NCBI GenBank assembly: GCA_012960925.1 | Contig: DUAG01000048.1 | Coordinates: forward strand, 26,325-90,324 | DNA: 64,000 nucleotides | Reading direction: 5' to 3' | DNA from: Candidatus Manganitrophaceae bacterium | GTDB lineage: Bacteria; Nitrospirota; Nitrospiria; SBBL01; JAADHI01 | Shown: piece after piece, positions 62,178 through 64,000 of the stretch | Position numbering within the stretch: the first letter of the stretch is position 1 | How the letters are laid out: every line of letters starts with the position of its first letter | Program-made: the position numbers and the translations under genes | Notes under the pieces: model-generated | Told to the model about the DNA's origin: nothing | Databases searched by the model: none | What the model saw: only the letters and a program-made list of their open reading frames with translations

Positions 62178-63286
62178 ATCTTGCGCGGAAAGTGGGACAG
62201 ATTTTGATGGTGGGGTTTGAAGGCACCGCCCCTACGAAAGAGATCCGGAATTTGATCAAAGAATACGATCTTGGCGGGGTTATCCTTTTTTCCCGAAATA
62301 TCGAGGATCCGACGCAATGCGCCCGACTCACCAAGGCCCTCCAGAAGCTTTCGTCAGACGCACCGCTGTTCATCGCGGTTGACCAGGAGGGCGGTCGGAT
62401 CTCACGCCTTCCTCTCCCATTTACGCAATTTCCCTCGGCCAGGATGCTTGGGCTATGTGACTCTATTCCGCTGACTTACAGCCATGCTGAGGCGATAGCA
62501 AAAGAGCTTCGGTCTGTCGGGATCAATATGAATTTTGCCCCGGTTCTTGATGTGGACACAAACCCCAAAAATCCGATTATAGGTGATCGTGCATTTGGAG
62601 GAAGCCCCGCAATTGTTTCGAAGCATGGATTGGCCATGATGGTTGGGATGATTGATCAAAAGGTCATCGTCTGCGGTAAACATTTTCCGGGGCATGGGGA
62701 TACCTCGTCGGATTCACATGAGACCCTTCCAGAAATTAAGCACCCCCTCAGTCGTTTGGTTGATATTGAACTCAAACCCTTCATTCATGCCGTTGAAAAC
62801 CGCATTCCCTGCATCATGACCGCCCATGTCCGTTATCGAGGTATTGATGACCGTCTTCCCGCGTCACTTTCTAAAAAGGTCATTGGCCAATTATTGAGAA
62901 AGACCATCCAGTTCAATGGGGTTGTCGTCACAGATGACCTGGAGATGAAAGGAATCACTTCTTCATTTACCGTACCCGAAGCCGCCGTCCAGGCCGTGAA
63001 GGCAGGGAGCGATTTAATTCTGGTTTGCCACTCACCCGATCAGCAAGCCGCCGTCCTTGAGGCTTTAATTCATGCCTTCGAAAAAGGGATTCTCTCTGAA
63101 GCGAAGCTAGACGCGTCGCTCGCCCGCCTTCTTGCGTTAAAGGAACGCTTCCTGCTTCATCCCCCTTCCATCCGTGCGCCCCTGATCAAACAGATCGTCG
63201 GATGTGCCACACATCAGGCGCTCGTCAAAGAGATCGAGAAAAAAAGTCGCGCCGCCATAAAGAAGCAAGGCAAACAGGGTATCTGA
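62174..63286 (+). CDS. nagZ: Beta-N-acetylhexosaminidase NagZ (GH3)
   Basis: A 370-aa cytoplasmic enzyme that trims GlcNAc from recycled muropeptides. DQEGGRISRLPLPFTQFP lies near residue 70, GKHFPGHGDTSSDSHETLP with the Asp-His pair near 165-180, and the nucleophile Asp in VVVTDDLEMKGI near 250. ATG overlaps the pepA stop. The C-terminus ends in a basic tail. With MurJ and the PBP it completes a peptidoglycan theme in the window. Confidence 0.93.
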   Translation: MNLARKVGQILMVGFEGTAPTKEIRNLIKEYDLGGVILFSRNIEDPTQCARLTKALQKLSSDAPLFIAVDQEGGRISRLPLPFTQFPSARMLGLCDSIPLTYSHAEAIAKELRSVGINMNFAPVLDVDTNPKNPIIGDRAFGGSPAIVSKHGLAMMVGMIDQKVIVCGKHFPGHGDTSSDSHETLPEIKHPLSRLVDIELKPFIHAVENRIPCIMTAHVRYRGIDDRLPASLSKKVIGQLLRKTIQFNGVVVTDDLEMKGITSSFTVPEAAVQAVKAGSDLILVCHSPDQQAAVLEALIHAFEKGILSEAKLDASLARLLALKERFLLHPPSIRAPLIKQIVGCATHQALVKEIEKKSRAAIKKQGKQGI

Positions 63287-63290
63287 AAAC

Positions 63291-63962
63291 GTGGCACTCC
63301 TTAAGAATTACATCGATGTGATTCTTCATTTAGACAAATATCTTAACGGGATATTTCAGGATTATGGACTCTGGATCTACTTCATCCTTTTTCTGATTAT
63401 TTTCTGTGAAACAGGTCTGGTCGTAACCCCTTTTCTCCCAGGGGATTCCCTCTTGTTTGCTGTCGGGGCCCTTGCGGCGGGGAATGGGCTCAAGATCGAA
63501 TGGTTGATCCCTTCGCTCATTGTTGCGGCAGTGACCGGAGATGCGGTGAACTACAGAATCGGGTACTACTTCGGCCCAAAAATATTCCGTAAAGAAGGGG
63601 GCCGTCTCTTAAACCGGGCGCATCTTGATCGTACTCGGCTCTTTTATGAAAAATATGGGGGGAAAACGATTATTATTGCCCGCTTCGTTCCGATTATCAG
63701 GACCTTCGCGCCTTTTGTCGCCGGAATCGGGAAAATGGATTACTGGAGTTTTACCGGATACAATGTCTTCGGTGGGATACTATGGATCGTTTCCTTTCTT
63801 GCCGGAGGATATTTCTTCGGGCAATTGCCCCTGATTAAAGAGAATTTCACTCTGGTGATTCTTGGGGTCATCGGGGTCTCTCTCCTCCCCATGATCGTTG
63901 AGTTCCTACGGGTACGATATGGATCGGTAATCCTCCCTAAATATAAAGGTGCTCAGAAGTAG
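63291..63962 (+). CDS. DedA-family membrane protein
   Basis: A 223-aa polytopic protein. The family blocks are ETGLVVTPFLPGDSLLFAVGALAA near residue 45, GDAVNYRIGYYFGPKIF near 83 and the ARFVPIIRTFAPFVAGIGKMDY segment near 128. DedA proteins act in lipid-carrier (undecaprenyl phosphate) or phospholipid flipping. The start is GTG at 63291, 4 nt after nagZ. The window ends 38 nt later with GGAGGAG, a ribosome binding site for the next gene. Confidence 0.9.
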   Translation: MALLKNYIDVILHLDKYLNGIFQDYGLWIYFILFLIIFCETGLVVTPFLPGDSLLFAVGALAAGNGLKIEWLIPSLIVAAVTGDAVNYRIGYYFGPKIFRKEGGRLLNRAHLDRTRLFYEKYGGKTIIIARFVPIIRTFAPFVAGIGKMDYWSFTGYNVFGGILWIVSFLAGGYFFGQLPLIKENFTLVILGVIGVSLLPMIVEFLRVRYGSVILPKYKGAQK

Positions 63963-64000
63963 AATTTTCCAATATAGTAATTTAGGAGGAGAATCTACGA

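Overview
This window is a stretch of a Gram-negative (diderm) bacterial chromosome that consists mostly of housekeeping genes. LpxC, LptE, a LapB-type protein, a PBP1B-type synthase, MurJ and several lipoproteins show that it has a lipopolysaccharide-bearing outer membrane. The gene orders thrS-infC-rpmI-rplT, leuS-lptE-holA next to rpsT/murJ, and rplU-rpmA-obgE-proB-proA-nadD-rsfS are common in Nitrospirota and Deltaproteobacteria-like lineages. A Nitrospirota-like organism is my best guess, but this is inference from gene order and protein style, and no rRNA is present to decide it. I see no prophage, CRISPR array, transposase or secondary-metabolite cluster.

Layout. 0.2-6.8 kb: a CPA2 antiporter, tRNA-Val, the translation cluster thrS-infC-rpmI-rplT (infC starts at a rare ATC codon) and a CPA1 antiporter. 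6.9-13.5 kb: a large LplT-PlsC-Aas fusion, an EEP-family membrane protein, a pentapeptide-repeat protein and a secreted cupredoxin-like protein. 13.6-20.8 kb: minus-strand operons phoB-phoR-arsC and mrcB-SDR-MDR, separated by a divergent Rieske protein. 21.1-27.3 kb: leuS-lptE-holA, then rpsT facing away from murJ. 27.7-28.5 kb: a HARE-HTH protein followed by a histone-H1-like lysine-rich protein. 28.7-31.1 kb: lpxC and pfkA. 31.3-35.5 kb: accessory genes, including a TPR lipoprotein, a DksA-type zinc finger, an O-methyltransferase and a DUF420 protein. 35.6-44.3 kb: rplU-rpmA, obgE-proB-proA and nadD-rsfS-lapAB-gpmI. 44.5-49.4 kb: a CBS protein, an FG-GAP lipoprotein, an inositol monophosphatase and a site-2 protease. 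49.5-58.5 kb: tRNA-Met, htpG, an exported protein, glnD, a frameshifted folB, a thioredoxin-like ferredoxin, an RpoH-type sigma factor and another exported protein. 59.2-64 kb: rpsU and queE-pepA-nagZ-dedA.

Two interspersed repeat families are the main accessory content. Family A (six copies, about 117-278 bp) has inverted ends close to AGGAACCTCTGAATAAGTC and a long imperfect palindromic interior. Two longer copies keep an open reading frame. Family B (three copies of about 139-158 bp plus end fragments) has inverted ends close to GTAACGATTCAGCATGCC. Its ends overlap the stop codons of proA, gpmI, glnD and the frame-restored folB. Both look like non-autonomous elements or structured RNA cassettes placed at gene ends.

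Several genes work together. LpxC, the LapA/LapB fusion and LptE belong to LPS synthesis control and export. MurJ, the PBP and NagZ belong to peptidoglycan assembly and recycling. PhoBR with ArsC links phosphate sensing to arsenate detoxification. RpoH and HtpG fit a heat-shock theme. Starts were chosen from ribosome binding sites, overlaps and family N-termini, and I state where I moved a start inside a longer open frame.
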